A stretch of 33,507 bases of DNA from Bacteroidales bacterium (GTDB taxonomy: Bacteria; Bacteroidota; Bacteroidia; Bacteroidales; JAAYUG01), in contig JAAYUG010000109.1 in assembly GCA_012517825.1 (NCBI GenBank), forward strand, positions 1-33,507. Direction: 5' to 3'. Of this stretch, positions 1 to 7,568 are shown piece after piece; positions within the stretch are counted from its first letter, which is position 1; every line of letters starts with the position of its first letter. The position numbers were made by a program, and so were the translations under genes. A model generated the notes under the pieces. It was not told where the DNA came from, made no database searches, and saw only the letters and a list, made by a program, of their open reading frames with translations.

Positions 1-422
1 CCACTTCGTTTCAGCGGGATTTGCCCGGATGCCAACGCGCACGGCCTACCCACTGCGCATCATATCGCTTGCTCTCCTGATGCGCAATCCGGGCTGAACC
101 GGCCGCTTCCACTTCGTTTCAGCGGGGTTAACCCGGATGCCGGCACTAAAGGCCACCCCACTGCGCATTAGTTCGCTTCACTCCTGATGCGCAATCCGGG
201 TTGAACCGGCCGCTTCCACTCCGTTCCAGCGGGGTTAACCCGGATGCCATCCTAAAAGGCCACCCCACTGCGCATCAGTTCGCTTCACTCCTGATGCGCA
301 ATCCGGGTTGAACCGGCCGCTTCCACTGCGTTTCAGCGGGGTTAACCCGGATGCCGGCAGCAAAGACCACCCCACTGCGCATCAGATCGCTTGCTCTCCT
401 GATGCGCAATCCGGGCTGAACC
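1..422. repeat. Tandem array of a 107-bp structured repeat (about 4 units)
   Basis: Four units begin at 1, 109, 216 and 323 (spacings 108, 107, 107); the last stops at about 422. Each unit contains nested inverted repeats. In unit 2 the outer arms are AACCCGGAT (130-138) and ATCCGGGTT (194-202). The inner arms are GCGCATTAG (163-171) and CTGATGCGC (184-192), enclosing a 12-nt loop. A third small stem, CCGCT/AGCGG, spans each unit junction. Units differ mainly in the loop and in the stretch after GGATGCC, while the arms are conserved. No open reading frame in it looks real. The same repeat, inverted, occurs near the right end of the window. The array may continue beyond position 1. Confidence 0.93.
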
Positions 423-481
423 TTTTTATGTTTCGGTTGTTTTTATTTAAAATCATTCTAAACAATTAAAAACATATTGAT

Positions 482-1084
482 ATGGCTTTCGAACTTCCAA
501 AATTAGCTTATGATTACAAGGCACTTGAACCGTATATTGATGCCATGACGATGGAAATCCATCACACCAAGCACCATGGTGCCTATACCAGCAATCTGAA
601 TGCCGCCCTGGCAGGAACGCCAGGAGAAGGATTAACCATTGAGGAAATTCTGCGGAATGTCTCAAAATACCCTGTTGCTGTGCGCAACAACGGAGGCGGA
701 TTTTACAATCATAACCTTTTCTGGCGCTGGCTTTCGCCCAACGGTGGCGGCCAGCCATCCGGTGAGCTGGCAGATGCCATTAAACGGTACTTTGGTTCCT
801 TTGAACAGTTCAGGGATGAGTTTTCCAAAGCCGCTGCCGGCCGTTTCGGCTCAGGATGGGCCTGGCTGGTAAAAGATGCCTCCGGAAAGCTCATTATCGG
901 CTCAACCCCCAACCAGGATAATCCTCTGATGGATGTTTCCGAACTGAAGGGATACCCGATTCTGGGCCTCGACGTGTGGGAACATGCCTACTACCTGAAA
1001 TACCAGAACCGCCGGCCGGAGTATATTTCCGCTTTCTGGAATATCGTGAACTGGGAAGAAGTTGCCCGGCTTTATAAAGGATAA
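482..1084 (+). CDS. sodA: Superoxide dismutase, Mn-type, cytoplasmic
   Basis: Converts superoxide to hydrogen peroxide and oxygen. The 200-residue length is normal for the Fe/Mn superoxide dismutase family. The four metal ligands are visible: H27 (in MEIHHTKHH), H77 (in YNHNLFW), and D164 and H168 (in DVWEHAYY). Metal type is inferred from the active-site glutamine: it lies in the C-terminal half (Q145, in TPNQDNP), and Gly occupies the position where Fe enzymes carry Gln (G73, in NNGGGFYNH). This is the Mn-type signature, though Bacteroidales enzymes can be cambialistic. No signal peptide is present, so it is cytoplasmic. It closely resembles the exported enzyme at 8706-9422 and is more distant from the Fe-type enzyme at 5855-6430. 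A one-mismatch -7 box (TATGTTTC, 427-434) lies between the repeat array and the start codon. Confidence 0.96.
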   Translation: MAFELPKLAYDYKALEPYIDAMTMEIHHTKHHGAYTSNLNAALAGTPGEGLTIEEILRNVSKYPVAVRNNGGGFYNHNLFWRWLSPNGGGQPSGELADAIKRYFGSFEQFRDEFSKAAAGRFGSGWAWLVKDASGKLIIGSTPNQDNPLMDVSELKGYPILGLDVWEHAYYLKYQNRRPEYISAFWNIVNWEEVARLYKG

Positions 1085-1107
1085 TTCCACATTTCCAATC
1101 AAAAACT

Positions 1108-1120
1108 GGGCAATGTGCCC
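1108..1120 (+). other. Tight hairpin just after the sod stop codon
   Basis: GGGCA-ATG-TGCCC forms a 5-bp stem with a 3-nt loop, 23 bases after the stop codon. It has no T-run and is probably only part of the folded 3' region of the transcript. Confidence 0.35.
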
Positions 1121-1150
1121 TGGTGAGTTGCCATCGGCTGATTTTAATTG

Positions 1151-1219
1151 CATGTCGGTTTTAAAGGCAATCCCACTCAGGATTGGTTCTATTACACTCC
1201 TGATAGGCAAACCGGTTTA
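1151..1219. repeat. Diverged single copy of the 107-bp repeat
   Basis: The stretch contains CACTCCTGATAGGCAAACCGG where the array has CACTCCTGATGCGCAATCCGG, and GGCAATCCCACTCAGGA where the array has GGCCACCCCACTGCGCATC. The nested layout is kept with altered bases: outer arms CGGTTT (1156-1161) and AAACCG (1209-1214), inner arms TCAGGA (1177-1182) and TCCTGA (1198-1203). It lies just downstream of the superoxide dismutase gene, so it may also act in 3' end formation of that transcript (inference). Confidence 0.6.
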
Positions 1220-1227
1220 AAAAATTC

Positions 1228-1268
1228 AATCAGCTTGCTAGAAGGAAACTTCTGATAGGCTGATTTTT
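1228..1268 (+). terminator. Hairpin plus T-run between convergent sod and DUF4340 genes
   Basis: The outer stem is AATCAGC (1228-1234) with GCTGATT (1259-1265). The inner stem is AGAAG (1240-1244) with CTTCT (1249-1253), closing a GAAA loop. A run of five T follows within 1264-1268. This looks like an intrinsic terminator for the plus-strand sod gene. The minus-strand DUF4340 gene ends 36 bases further on and may share it. Confidence 0.65.
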
Positions 1269-1304
1269 CATTGTCGCAGATACTATTGAAGAAGCTTTGA
1301 TTAA

Positions 1305-2273
1305 TCAGTCTTTCTTTTTCATTCCTTTTTCCTTCCCTGAGAAGTAGCTCTTTCCTTTGAAAATCCTCTCGGTGAGTCCGTTTTTGCCGCTGAACCAGCT
1401 TTCAGGGTTCTGGCTTGACGACAGCACAAAACGGTGAACCGAATCAGAGGGGAAGGCTTTGATTTCAACGGGATTGCCTCCGTTCTGTTCCACCAGAAGA
1501 GCAAAAGCGGGGAACTGGGCTCTTTGGGCCGAATCGGCAAATTCATATCCAATCACGTGTTCCATGTTTCCCAGGTATTCTTCTGTTTTGGCCGAATCGG
1601 CCGGTATCTGGTCAATGTACCATCCCTTGTCTTTTTTCTCCAGAACAAAGGAACTGTCGCCGGGATAGGTAAAACGGAGGCGCATCCAGGAGGCACTTTG
1701 TCCCGACAGCAGGTTCTTGTTGCGGAAGGAGCCGGGGTCAGGCGCCATGCTGAAACGGAGAAATCCATTGACAGCGTATACATTCTTTTCATCAGACCGG
1801 CGCACATAGGTGACAGCGGTTCCCTGCCGGTCATAAGGGCTCAGGGGCGGGCGGTAGGAAAAACGGCCGACCACAATTCCGGCCAGTATTTTCCTCTTCC
1901 CTTTAATGGTGACATGAATCCCTGCCGAATCGTCTACTCCCAGCTCTTTCCAGAGAGCATCCGATGTGGCAGCCACCTGCTCGGCTTTCATGAGGGAAAT
2001 TTCTTCCATCAGATTTCGCACTGCGTTGGGGTCGGCTTTCCACTCCGCATGGCCCGCTGAAACCTTCCAGAGGTTATCGGTTCGGAAAATCCTGACTTCT
2101 TTTTTTCCTTCCTGCAGAAGAATTTCGGTAACTTTTGCCGTGTCAAGAGGAGCTATTTCAGTGCGGAAGGTTTTTTCGCCTTTTCTGTTCTGCATCCACT
2201 GCGTTATTGCAAACAAAAGGAGCAATAAGGCAAAGACAACAAGAAGCTGAACGGGTTTGAGTTTTCTAAACAT
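1305..2273 (-). CDS. DUF4340 domain membrane-anchored protein, last gene of the gld-type operon
   Basis: Starting at the ATG at 2273 gives 322 residues. This start overlaps the last 8 bases of gldG (ATGTTTAG) and puts a single membrane helix (LLVVFALLLLLFAITQW) at residues 9-26. The alternative start at 2333 would add 20 residues lying wholly inside gldG and is unlikely. The rest is a soluble, probably periplasmic, domain with the DUF4340 pattern (LxK-type turns, DLWKVSAGHAEWKADPNAV, and repeated beta-strand segments such as VVGRFSYRPPLSPYD). DUF4340 proteins commonly occur beside GldG-like ABC auxiliary proteins. The substrate is unknown. Translational coupling to gldG is likely from the overlap. 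Confidence 0.85.
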   Translation of the reverse strand: MFRKLKPVQLLVVFALLLLLFAITQWMQNRKGEKTFRTEIAPLDTAKVTEILLQEGKKEVRIFRTDNLWKVSAGHAEWKADPNAVRNLMEEISLMKAEQVAATSDALWKELGVDDSAGIHVTIKGKRKILAGIVVGRFSYRPPLSPYDRQGTAVTYVRRSDEKNVYAVNGFLRFSMAPDPGSFRNKNLLSGQSASWMRLRFTYPGDSSFVLEKKDKGWYIDQIPADSAKTEEYLGNMEHVIGYEFADSAQRAQFPAFALLVEQNGGNPVEIKAFPSDSVHRFVLSSSQNPESWFSGKNGLTERIFKGKSYFSGKEKGMKKKD

Positions 2274-3783
2274 AGTCTTCCTCCATCCGTTTGATTCGAA
2301 GTGAACGATTTCTTTCCATGCGGAAAATTCCATAGCCTATGGCCAGGAATACCGGGAAAAGGAAATTGAAAAATTTGAGGAAAGTGCGTTTTCCTTCGCT
2401 GATTTCCTTCAGCGGCCTGGATGTAATAGTTTTGGTGCGCAGGTCGATCAGCCCGCTCTGGTCGTTCAGGTAGTCGATGGCATTGACCAGCAGGTTGACG
2501 TTATCGGGATTCAGTTGCACAGCATTTTCCCCTTCTCCGTTTACGCAGAATTTTCCGCTCGAAACAACCATGATCTGCCCTTTTCTTTCAGGCGAAGCGT
2601 TATTTTTCAATAAACCGGCCACTACCAGATTTTTCTCAGGAAAGTCCGATTCTTTCCATTGGTAGTTGATATCGAAGTAAACGGGAACCTCCCGTCTTCC
2701 CGATTTTTCTGATGTCATGGCAAGGGGGATCCATGTGTGCGCGCTGTCTCCACTGTAAACAATGCTCGAGGCAAAAGGAAGGGCCACTTCTTCCAGCCCT
2801 TTTACTATGGGATGATCGGCGAAAGTGGTAATGTTCGGAAAATACGGAAAAGCCACACTGATGGTAAAGGGAAGGCCCTGCTGTCTTACCCCTATATGAT
2901 TGCAGTTAATGTCGGTTACGAAATCTTCCCTTACATCAATACCCTTGTCTTTTAACCATTTTTCCAGTCCGGTATTATGCGAAGATCCCATGGGAAATCC
3001 GGAACTGAGGTTTCCGTTCACCCGGTCAAAGGCAATGATGAGGTTTCCTCCCTTACCGAGAAATTGGTCGAATTGCCGGGTAATATAGGGGGGGAGACTG
3101 TCCTGGGGATCGACAAAAACAGCGGTCAGGTATGATTCAAGTGCGCTGGTGCTGTCGGAAAGGTACACCGGAACGGTAGTATTCAGAACCGACGCTGCCT
3201 GATTCACCTGGGGCATGGCGGTGATGGTGGCCGCTTTGCAGTTCTGAACAAAAGCTACGGAAGGTTTGTCAGTAACCGTCAGCTTTTTGATGGAGGTGGA
3301 AAGGTAATATTCAATAGGTGCTCCGGGTTGCAGAAGCGGGATGACATCGTTTTTTTCACTATACTGTACCACAGCTCCCAGGTAGGCTTTTTTCTGGACA
3401 ATTTTGTCTTTTTCGCGGCTGTCAATGATCAGGGGTTGCACGCCGGATCGGACAGCTTCCTGTTCTGATTCCGGACTCTGGTTGGGGTCAATAAAGGTGA
3501 ACTGAACCATGCCGTGTGAAATCCGGGAATATTCCGTAAGCAGGTCTTTGAAATCCCTGCGGGTGGTTGCTATATTCGGTGGCAGATCGCGCGTGAAGTA
3601 AGCCTTCACCGTAACGGGCCTGTTCAGATTCTTCAGGATGTCCTTTGTGGCTTTGCTGAGTGTATATCGCTTGTCGGCAGTAAAGTCCAGCCGCAGGAAG
3701 AACGTATCAGAAAGCAGGTTCAGTAAAACAACTATTCCGGCAACGAGAATAACAACAGAATAAAGGGATGTCTTCTTCTTCAT
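2266..3783 (-). CDS. gldG: GldG-like ABC transporter auxiliary component
   Basis: A 505-residue protein with an N-terminal membrane helix (about residues 7-25), the conserved stretch LDFTADKRYTLS (32-43) directly after it, a large extracytoplasmic domain of the ABC auxiliary family (PF09822), and a second helix near the C-terminus (about 465-487) followed by a short basic tail. This is the GldG architecture. In Flavobacterium, GldA, GldF and GldG together form an ABC transporter needed for gliding, whose cargo is unknown; homologues also occur in non-gliding Bacteroidota. The start codon overlaps the stop codon of gldF by 4 bases (ATGA), indicating translational coupling. The gene overlaps the downstream DUF4340 gene as well, so this is a tightly packed operon. 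Confidence 0.88.
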   Translation of the reverse strand: MKKKTSLYSVVILVAGIVVLLNLLSDTFFLRLDFTADKRYTLSKATKDILKNLNRPVTVKAYFTRDLPPNIATTRRDFKDLLTEYSRISHGMVQFTFIDPNQSPESEQEAVRSGVQPLIIDSREKDKIVQKKAYLGAVVQYSEKNDVIPLLQPGAPIEYYLSTSIKKLTVTDKPSVAFVQNCKAATITAMPQVNQAASVLNTTVPVYLSDSTSALESYLTAVFVDPQDSLPPYITRQFDQFLGKGGNLIIAFDRVNGNLSSGFPMGSSHNTGLEKWLKDKGIDVREDFVTDINCNHIGVRQQGLPFTISVAFPYFPNITTFADHPIVKGLEEVALPFASSIVYSGDSAHTWIPLAMTSEKSGRREVPVYFDINYQWKESDFPEKNLVVAGLLKNNASPERKGQIMVVSSGKFCVNGEGENAVQLNPDNVNLLVNAIDYLNDQSGLIDLRTKTITSRPLKEISEGKRTFLKFFNFLFPVFLAIGYGIFRMERNRSLRIKRMEEDYV

Positions 3784-4511
3784 ACGTTATCGGTTATATT
3801 ACGTCGTACAAGAACAAGTTCAGTAGCAAACAACCCGGCAAAAATCAGGGAAAGAAAGTAGACGAGATCCTTTGTATCCAGCACCCCTCTGGAAATGGAT
3901 TCAAAATGGGACTGCAGGCTCAGGTATCCGGAGATTTTGCCGGGAAGTCCGGATAGTCCGTTTGCCAGAAGGCCGAAAAGAAGGTGGAAAAATATACCGA
4001 TGAAGAGGGATGAGAGCAGGGCAACGATCTGGTTATTGGTTACCGAACTGGTAAAGAGGCCGATGCTGATGTAGCAGGCGCTCATCAGCAGAAGACCCAG
4101 GTATCCGTTCCAAACGGCTCCATGGTCAACCGGACCAAGGCTCCATACGGTAAAGTAGTAAGGAAGGGTGAGGGCAAGGGCAATGGCTATGAGGATCAGA
4201 GCGGCAAGGAATTTCCCCGTAACAATCTGCCAGTCGGTAACCGGCCGGGTAAGCAGGAGTTCTATTGTGCCGCTTCGTTTTTCTTCGGCAAACATGCGCA
4301 TGGTAATGGCGGGAATGAAGAAAAATAACGTCCAGTAGGCGATTCCGAAGAATCCCTGCAGGGATGCCTGCCCAACCAGAAAAACATCGGCACCAAACAG
4401 CCAGGTGAAAAATCCGCTGAAACCAAGAAACAAAACCAGCAGAATATACGCTGTGAGCGAATCAAAGAAAGTATGCAGTTCACGCTGTGCAATAATCCAT
4501 GTAGCTTTCAT
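3780..4511 (-). CDS. gldF: ABC-2 type permease, GldF-like
   Basis: A 243-residue polytopic membrane protein with about six hydrophobic segments (for example AYILLVLFLGFSGFF, LILIAIALALTLPYY and ALLSSLFIGIFFHLLFG). The cytoplasmic loop MRMFAEEKRSGTIELLLTRP is typical of ABC-2 permeases of the GldF type and probably contacts the ATPase. Length matches GldF. It is 26 bases downstream of the ATPase gene and overlaps gldG by 4 bases. Confidence 0.9.
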   Translation of the reverse strand: MKATWIIAQRELHTFFDSLTAYILLVLFLGFSGFFTWLFGADVFLVGQASLQGFFGIAYWTLFFFIPAITMRMFAEEKRSGTIELLLTRPVTDWQIVTGKFLAALILIAIALALTLPYYFTVWSLGPVDHGAVWNGYLGLLLMSACYISIGLFTSSVTNNQIVALLSSLFIGIFFHLLFGLLANGLSGLPGKISGYLSLQSHFESISRGVLDTKDLVYFLSLIFAGLFATELVLVRRNITDNV

Positions 4512-4537
4512 CGTACCAGTTTTTAGCGAAACGTGTA

Positions 4538-5467
4538 TCAGTTCATGGTAAGTTCCCGGAAAATGTCTTCCAGTTTTGTTTCAACGGGAGTGAGTTCGGT
4601 CAGGAACCAGCCTTTGGAAACGCAGAGAGAAAAAACCTGTCGGCGGTTCGATATTCCTTCTCTGCTTTCGATTTCAAAACTGCCGGCTGTCCCTTCCAGA
4701 GGATGAACAAGAATCACTCCTTCAAGGCCTTTCAGGGCAGTGAAGATCTCATTGCGCGGAGCTCCTTCGATGGTCACTTTGAGTAATTCATGCCCCTGTG
4801 CCTGTTTTCTCAGGTCGGCAGGGGTTCCGTTGGCCACAATTTTCCCTTTACTGATTATGAGGATGCGGTCGCAGGTTGCTTCTACCTCGGCCAGAATATG
4901 GGACGAAAGAATCACGGTCTTTTGCCTGCCAATCCGTTTGATAAGTTCGCGGATTTCGACAATCTGGTTCGGGTCAAGGCCCGATGTGGGTTCGTCGAGA
5001 ATCAGCACGGCCGGATCATGGATGAGCGCCTGGGCAAGGCCGACGCGCTGTTTGTATCCCTTGGAAAGCTCTCCGATTTTTTTGTGCTTTTCCCCGCTCA
5101 GACCGCATATTGATACCATTTCCCGTATGCGGTCAGGAATCCTTTCCTTCTCCAGTCCCTGTAAACTGGCAACATACCAGAGATAATCAATTACCCCCAT
5201 TTCCTGGTACAAGGGATTTGTTTCGGGCAGGTAACCAATGAGGCGCTTTACTTCCACCGGGTTTTCGGTTACCGAAATCCCTCCCACCCGGATGTCTCCT
5301 GTATCGGGAGCAAAAAAGCCCGTAATGGCTTTCATCGTCGTGGTCTTCCCTGCTCCGTTGGGTCCAAGAAAACCAACAATTTCTCCGGTCCTGACCGTAA
5401 AGCTGATATCATCCACAGCCTTTTGACTGCCGTATTTTTTGGTGACATTTTGTACCACAACATCCAT
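4538..5467 (-). CDS. gldA: ABC transporter ATP-binding protein, GldA-like
   Basis: A 309-residue ATPase with Walker A GPNGAGKTT (35-43), signature LSKGYKQR (134-141), Walker B LILDEP (155-160), D-loop SGLD (162-165) and switch histidine H190. The C-terminal ~100 residues form the extra domain usual in this branch of ATPases paired with ABC-2 permeases. It is the first gene of the operon gldA-gldF-gldG-DUF4340. In Flavobacterium gldA is unlinked from gldFG, but linkage is common elsewhere. A good promoter lies about 65 bases upstream (5532-5562). The assignment as the partner of GldFG rests on this gene order; by sequence alone it could be any ABC-2 ATPase. Confidence 0.85.
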   Translation of the reverse strand: MDVVVQNVTKKYGSQKAVDDISFTVRTGEIVGFLGPNGAGKTTTMKAITGFFAPDTGDIRVGGISVTENPVEVKRLIGYLPETNPLYQEMGVIDYLWYVASLQGLEKERIPDRIREMVSICGLSGEKHKKIGELSKGYKQRVGLAQALIHDPAVLILDEPTSGLDPNQIVEIRELIKRIGRQKTVILSSHILAEVEATCDRILIISKGKIVANGTPADLRKQAQGHELLKVTIEGAPRNEIFTALKGLEGVILVHPLEGTAGSFEIESREGISNRRQVFSLCVSKGWFLTELTPVETKLEDIFRELTMN

Positions 5468-5531
5468 AGTCTCGGAATTACTTTTGATTTCTTATACTTC
5501 CGGATCGTAAATCCGGAGGGCAGGATGGCTG

Positions 5532-5562
5532 CAAAATTACACAGGGGCGTATATTTTGGAAA
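5532..5562 (-). promoter_or_regulatory. Bacteroidota-type promoter for the gldAFG operon
   Basis: On the minus strand, TAATTTTG (5539-5532) matches the -7 consensus TAnnTTTG exactly. TTTC (5562-5559) lies 19 bases upstream, a one-mismatch -33 box at the usual spacing. The predicted transcript start near 5526 gives a leader of about 60 bases before gldA. Confidence 0.65.
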
Positions 5563-5806
5563 CTGTAAAATGTTAATATTTCTTAAAACACAGGAGGCAA
5601 ACTTTGTGGCTTTTCGCTTTTCACCATTCGGGGCGTAGTTTCAAAACTGCCGGCCACCAAACAAATTCTCTGGCGGGGGATGAAGGGAAAACGAAATGCC
5701 CTAATATCTCCTGCGCACCGATATTGCAAAGCCCACAGCGTAAACCATGTGCCTGGTATGTGACGGAACAGGCCATCTTCTGTTACTGTTTTTACGAATA
5801 ATTATG

Positions 5807-5814
5807 TAACTTTG
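5807..5814 (+). promoter_or_regulatory. -7 promoter box upstream of the Fe-type sod
   Basis: TAACTTTG matches TAnnTTTG exactly, 40 bases before the start codon. No convincing -33 box is seen at 19-21 bases upstream. Confidence 0.5.
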
Positions 5815-5854
5815 GATATGGTATAGTTTACTCTTCACCAATAAACCAAAGCAT

Positions 5855-6430
5855 ATGGCGTTCGAATTACCTCCCTTACCTTATGCGGTACAGGCACTTG
5901 AACCGTTCATTTCGGCCCGTACACTGGAATTTCATCACGGGAAACACCATCAGACCTATGTAAACAACCTGAATGGCCTTATCCCGGGCACAGCCTTCGA
6001 AACAACTTCCCTGGAAGAGATTATTAAAAAGGCCGATGGCCCGATTTACAACAACGGAGCACAGGTATGGAATCATACCTTTTATTTCGACTCCCTTTCC
6101 CCCTCGCCGCTTTCGGAACCTAAGGAACCGCTGGCCGGGGCAATAGAACGTGATTTTGGTTCCTTTGAGGCCTTCAGGGAAGAATTTACCAAATCGGCCC
6201 TCACACTTTTCGGAAGCGGTTGGGCCTGGCTGGTAAAGGACGGAAATGGAAAGCTCTTGATTGTCCAGGAATCCAATGCCGGAAATCCCTTGCGAAAAGG
6301 ACTGGTTCCCCTTATGACGTGCGATGTATGGGAACATGCCTATTACCTCGATTACCAGAACCGCCGGCAGGAATATATCAGCGCATTCTGGAAAGTCCTT
6401 GACTGGGGAAAAGTATCAGCAAGATACTGA
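5855..6430 (+). CDS. sodB: Superoxide dismutase, Fe-type
   Basis: A 191-residue Fe/Mn-family superoxide dismutase with metal ligands H27, H74 (VWNHTFYF), D157 and H161 (DVWEHAYY). The active-site glutamine is in the N-terminal half (Q70, in NNGAQVWNH) and the equivalent C-terminal position is Ala (A142, in SNAGNP). This is the Fe-enzyme signature, as in E. coli SodB, numbered one higher. No signal peptide is present, so it is cytoplasmic. It is divergent from gldA and upstream of ldhA, with 82 bases between; ldhA has its own -7 box. Confidence 0.96.
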   Translation: MAFELPPLPYAVQALEPFISARTLEFHHGKHHQTYVNNLNGLIPGTAFETTSLEEIIKKADGPIYNNGAQVWNHTFYFDSLSPSPLSEPKEPLAGAIERDFGSFEAFREEFTKSALTLFGSGWAWLVKDGNGKLLIVQESNAGNPLRKGLVPLMTCDVWEHAYYLDYQNRRQEYISAFWKVLDWGKVSARY

Positions 6431-6488
6431 TATAAAGATAAATACAGAAATTAAGGAAATCCCTGACACCTGATTCAGGATAAAAAGT

Positions 6489-6496
6489 TATTTTTG
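6489..6496 (+). promoter_or_regulatory. -7 promoter box for ldhA
   Basis: TATTTTTG fits TAnnTTTG exactly, 16 bases before the ATG. This implies a very short leader of about 10 bases. No clear -33 box is seen. Confidence 0.45.
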
Positions 6497-6512
6497 TCGC
6501 AAAATAGAATCT

Positions 6513-7568
6513 ATGGTTCCACGCATTGCTTTTTACGATACAAAGCCTTACGACAAGGAAGTTTTCAACAAGGCAAATGAATCCTTTGGGTATGAGATCA
6601 AGTACCTGAAATATCACCTTTCGGAAGAGACAGTGAACCTTGCCGAGGGGTACAATGTTGTTTGCGCCTTTGTGAACGACGAAATTACGGCTCCGGTTAT
6701 TGACCGCCTGCATGCTCTGGGGATAGGGCTCATTGCCCTGCGCAGTGCAGGGTATAACAATGTTGATTTTCAGGCCGCATTTGGCAAGGTTCATGTGGTA
6801 AGGGTACCTGCCTACTCCCCGCATGCCGTTGCCGAACATACCGTGGCCCTGATGCTGACACTGAACCGTAAAATTCACAGGGCCTATTACAGGACAAGGG
6901 AAGCCAATTTTTCCCTGCAAGGTCTGATGGGTTTTGATTTTTACCAAAAAACGGCAGGGGTAATCGGAACCGGTAAAATTGGCAAGGTGCTTATTGACAT
7001 ATTGCTGGGTTTTGGCATGAAGGTTATGGCCTACGATGTTTTTCCCGACAAGGCCTTCGCCGAATCGCGCAAAATTGAATATGCAGATCTGGATACTCTG
7101 TACCGCGAATCCCATGTTATTTCCCTTAATTGCCCGCTGACGAAGGAAACCGAATACATGATCAACAAGGATTCCATTGAAAAAATGCGCGACGGGGTAA
7201 TGATCATCAATACCGGGCGTGGAAAACTCATCCGCACAGCCGACCTTATTGAAGGCCTGAAATCAGGGAAGGTGGGATCAGCCGGACTCGATGTTTACGA
7301 GGAAGAAGGGGATTACTTTTTTGAAGACAAAAGCGAGACCGTGCTTACCGATGACATCCTGGCAAGACTGCTTGCTTTCAACAATGTCATCATTACTTCG
7401 CACCAGGCTTTCTTTACCAGGGAAGCTTTGCATAACATTGCCGATACCACCCTTCGCAACATTCAGGAATATGCCGGGGGCGGTTATCTTGCCAATGAAA
7501 TCTGCTACCAGTGTGTACTCAAAGGTAAAAGCAATTGTCTGAAAGACGGGAAAAAACGTTGCTTCTGA
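6513..7568 (+). CDS. ldhA: NAD-dependent D-lactate dehydrogenase with extra Cys-rich tail
   Basis: Reduces pyruvate to D-lactate with NADH, a fermentation end step that regenerates NAD+. The protein resembles E. coli LdhA throughout (YDTKPYDKEVFNKANESFG, RVPAYSPHAVAEH, FFEDKS). The nucleotide-binding motif is GTGKIG (152-157) and the catalytic residues are R236, E264 and H297. Family members end shortly after a conserved NE motif (here N328-E329). This protein continues for 22 more residues carrying four cysteines at C331, C334, C342 and C350, amid lysines and glycines. The tail is in frame with no sign of a frameshift. Its stop codon directly touches that of the convergent SDR gene (TGATCA, 7566-7571). 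Confidence 0.95.
   Translation: MVPRIAFYDTKPYDKEVFNKANESFGYEIKYLKYHLSEETVNLAEGYNVVCAFVNDEITAPVIDRLHALGIGLIALRSAGYNNVDFQAAFGKVHVVRVPAYSPHAVAEHTVALMLTLNRKIHRAYYRTREANFSLQGLMGFDFYQKTAGVIGTGKIGKVLIDILLGFGMKVMAYDVFPDKAFAESRKIEYADLDTLYRESHVISLNCPLTKETEYMINKDSIEKMRDGVMIINTGRGKLIRTADLIEGLKSGKVGSAGLDVYEEEGDYFFEDKSETVLTDDILARLLAFNNVIITSHQAFFTREALHNIADTTLRNIQEYAGGGYLANEICYQCVLKGKSNCLKDGKKRCF

Larger units (their letters stand above)
5468..5854. other. Divergent intergenic region between gldA and the Fe-type sod
   Basis: 387 bases with no supportable gene; the short reading frames across it lack protein character. It contains the gldA promoter (5532-5562) and, on the plus strand, a -7 box for the downstream sod (5807-5814). 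A small inverted repeat, TCCGGAT (5498-5504) with ATCCGGA (5511-5517), lies near the gldA leader. Confidence 0.7.

Noticed and set aside
1-422. CRISPR array
   Set aside because: The units are 107 bp and similar along their whole length; there are no short repeats separated by unique spacers and no cas genes.
1434-2060. 208-residue reading frame antisense to the DUF4340 gene
   Set aside because: Antisense shadow with no start signal; the minus strand has the operon-coupled gene.
1305-2333. Longer start for the DUF4340 protein at 2333
   Set aside because: It would place 20 non-signal residues inside gldG before the membrane helix; the ATG at 2273 overlaps the gldG stop in the usual operon manner.
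6378-7115. 245-residue reading frame antisense to ldhA
   Set aside because: It runs against the conserved coding sequence of ldhA and the end of the Fe-type sod; composition is not that of a real protein.
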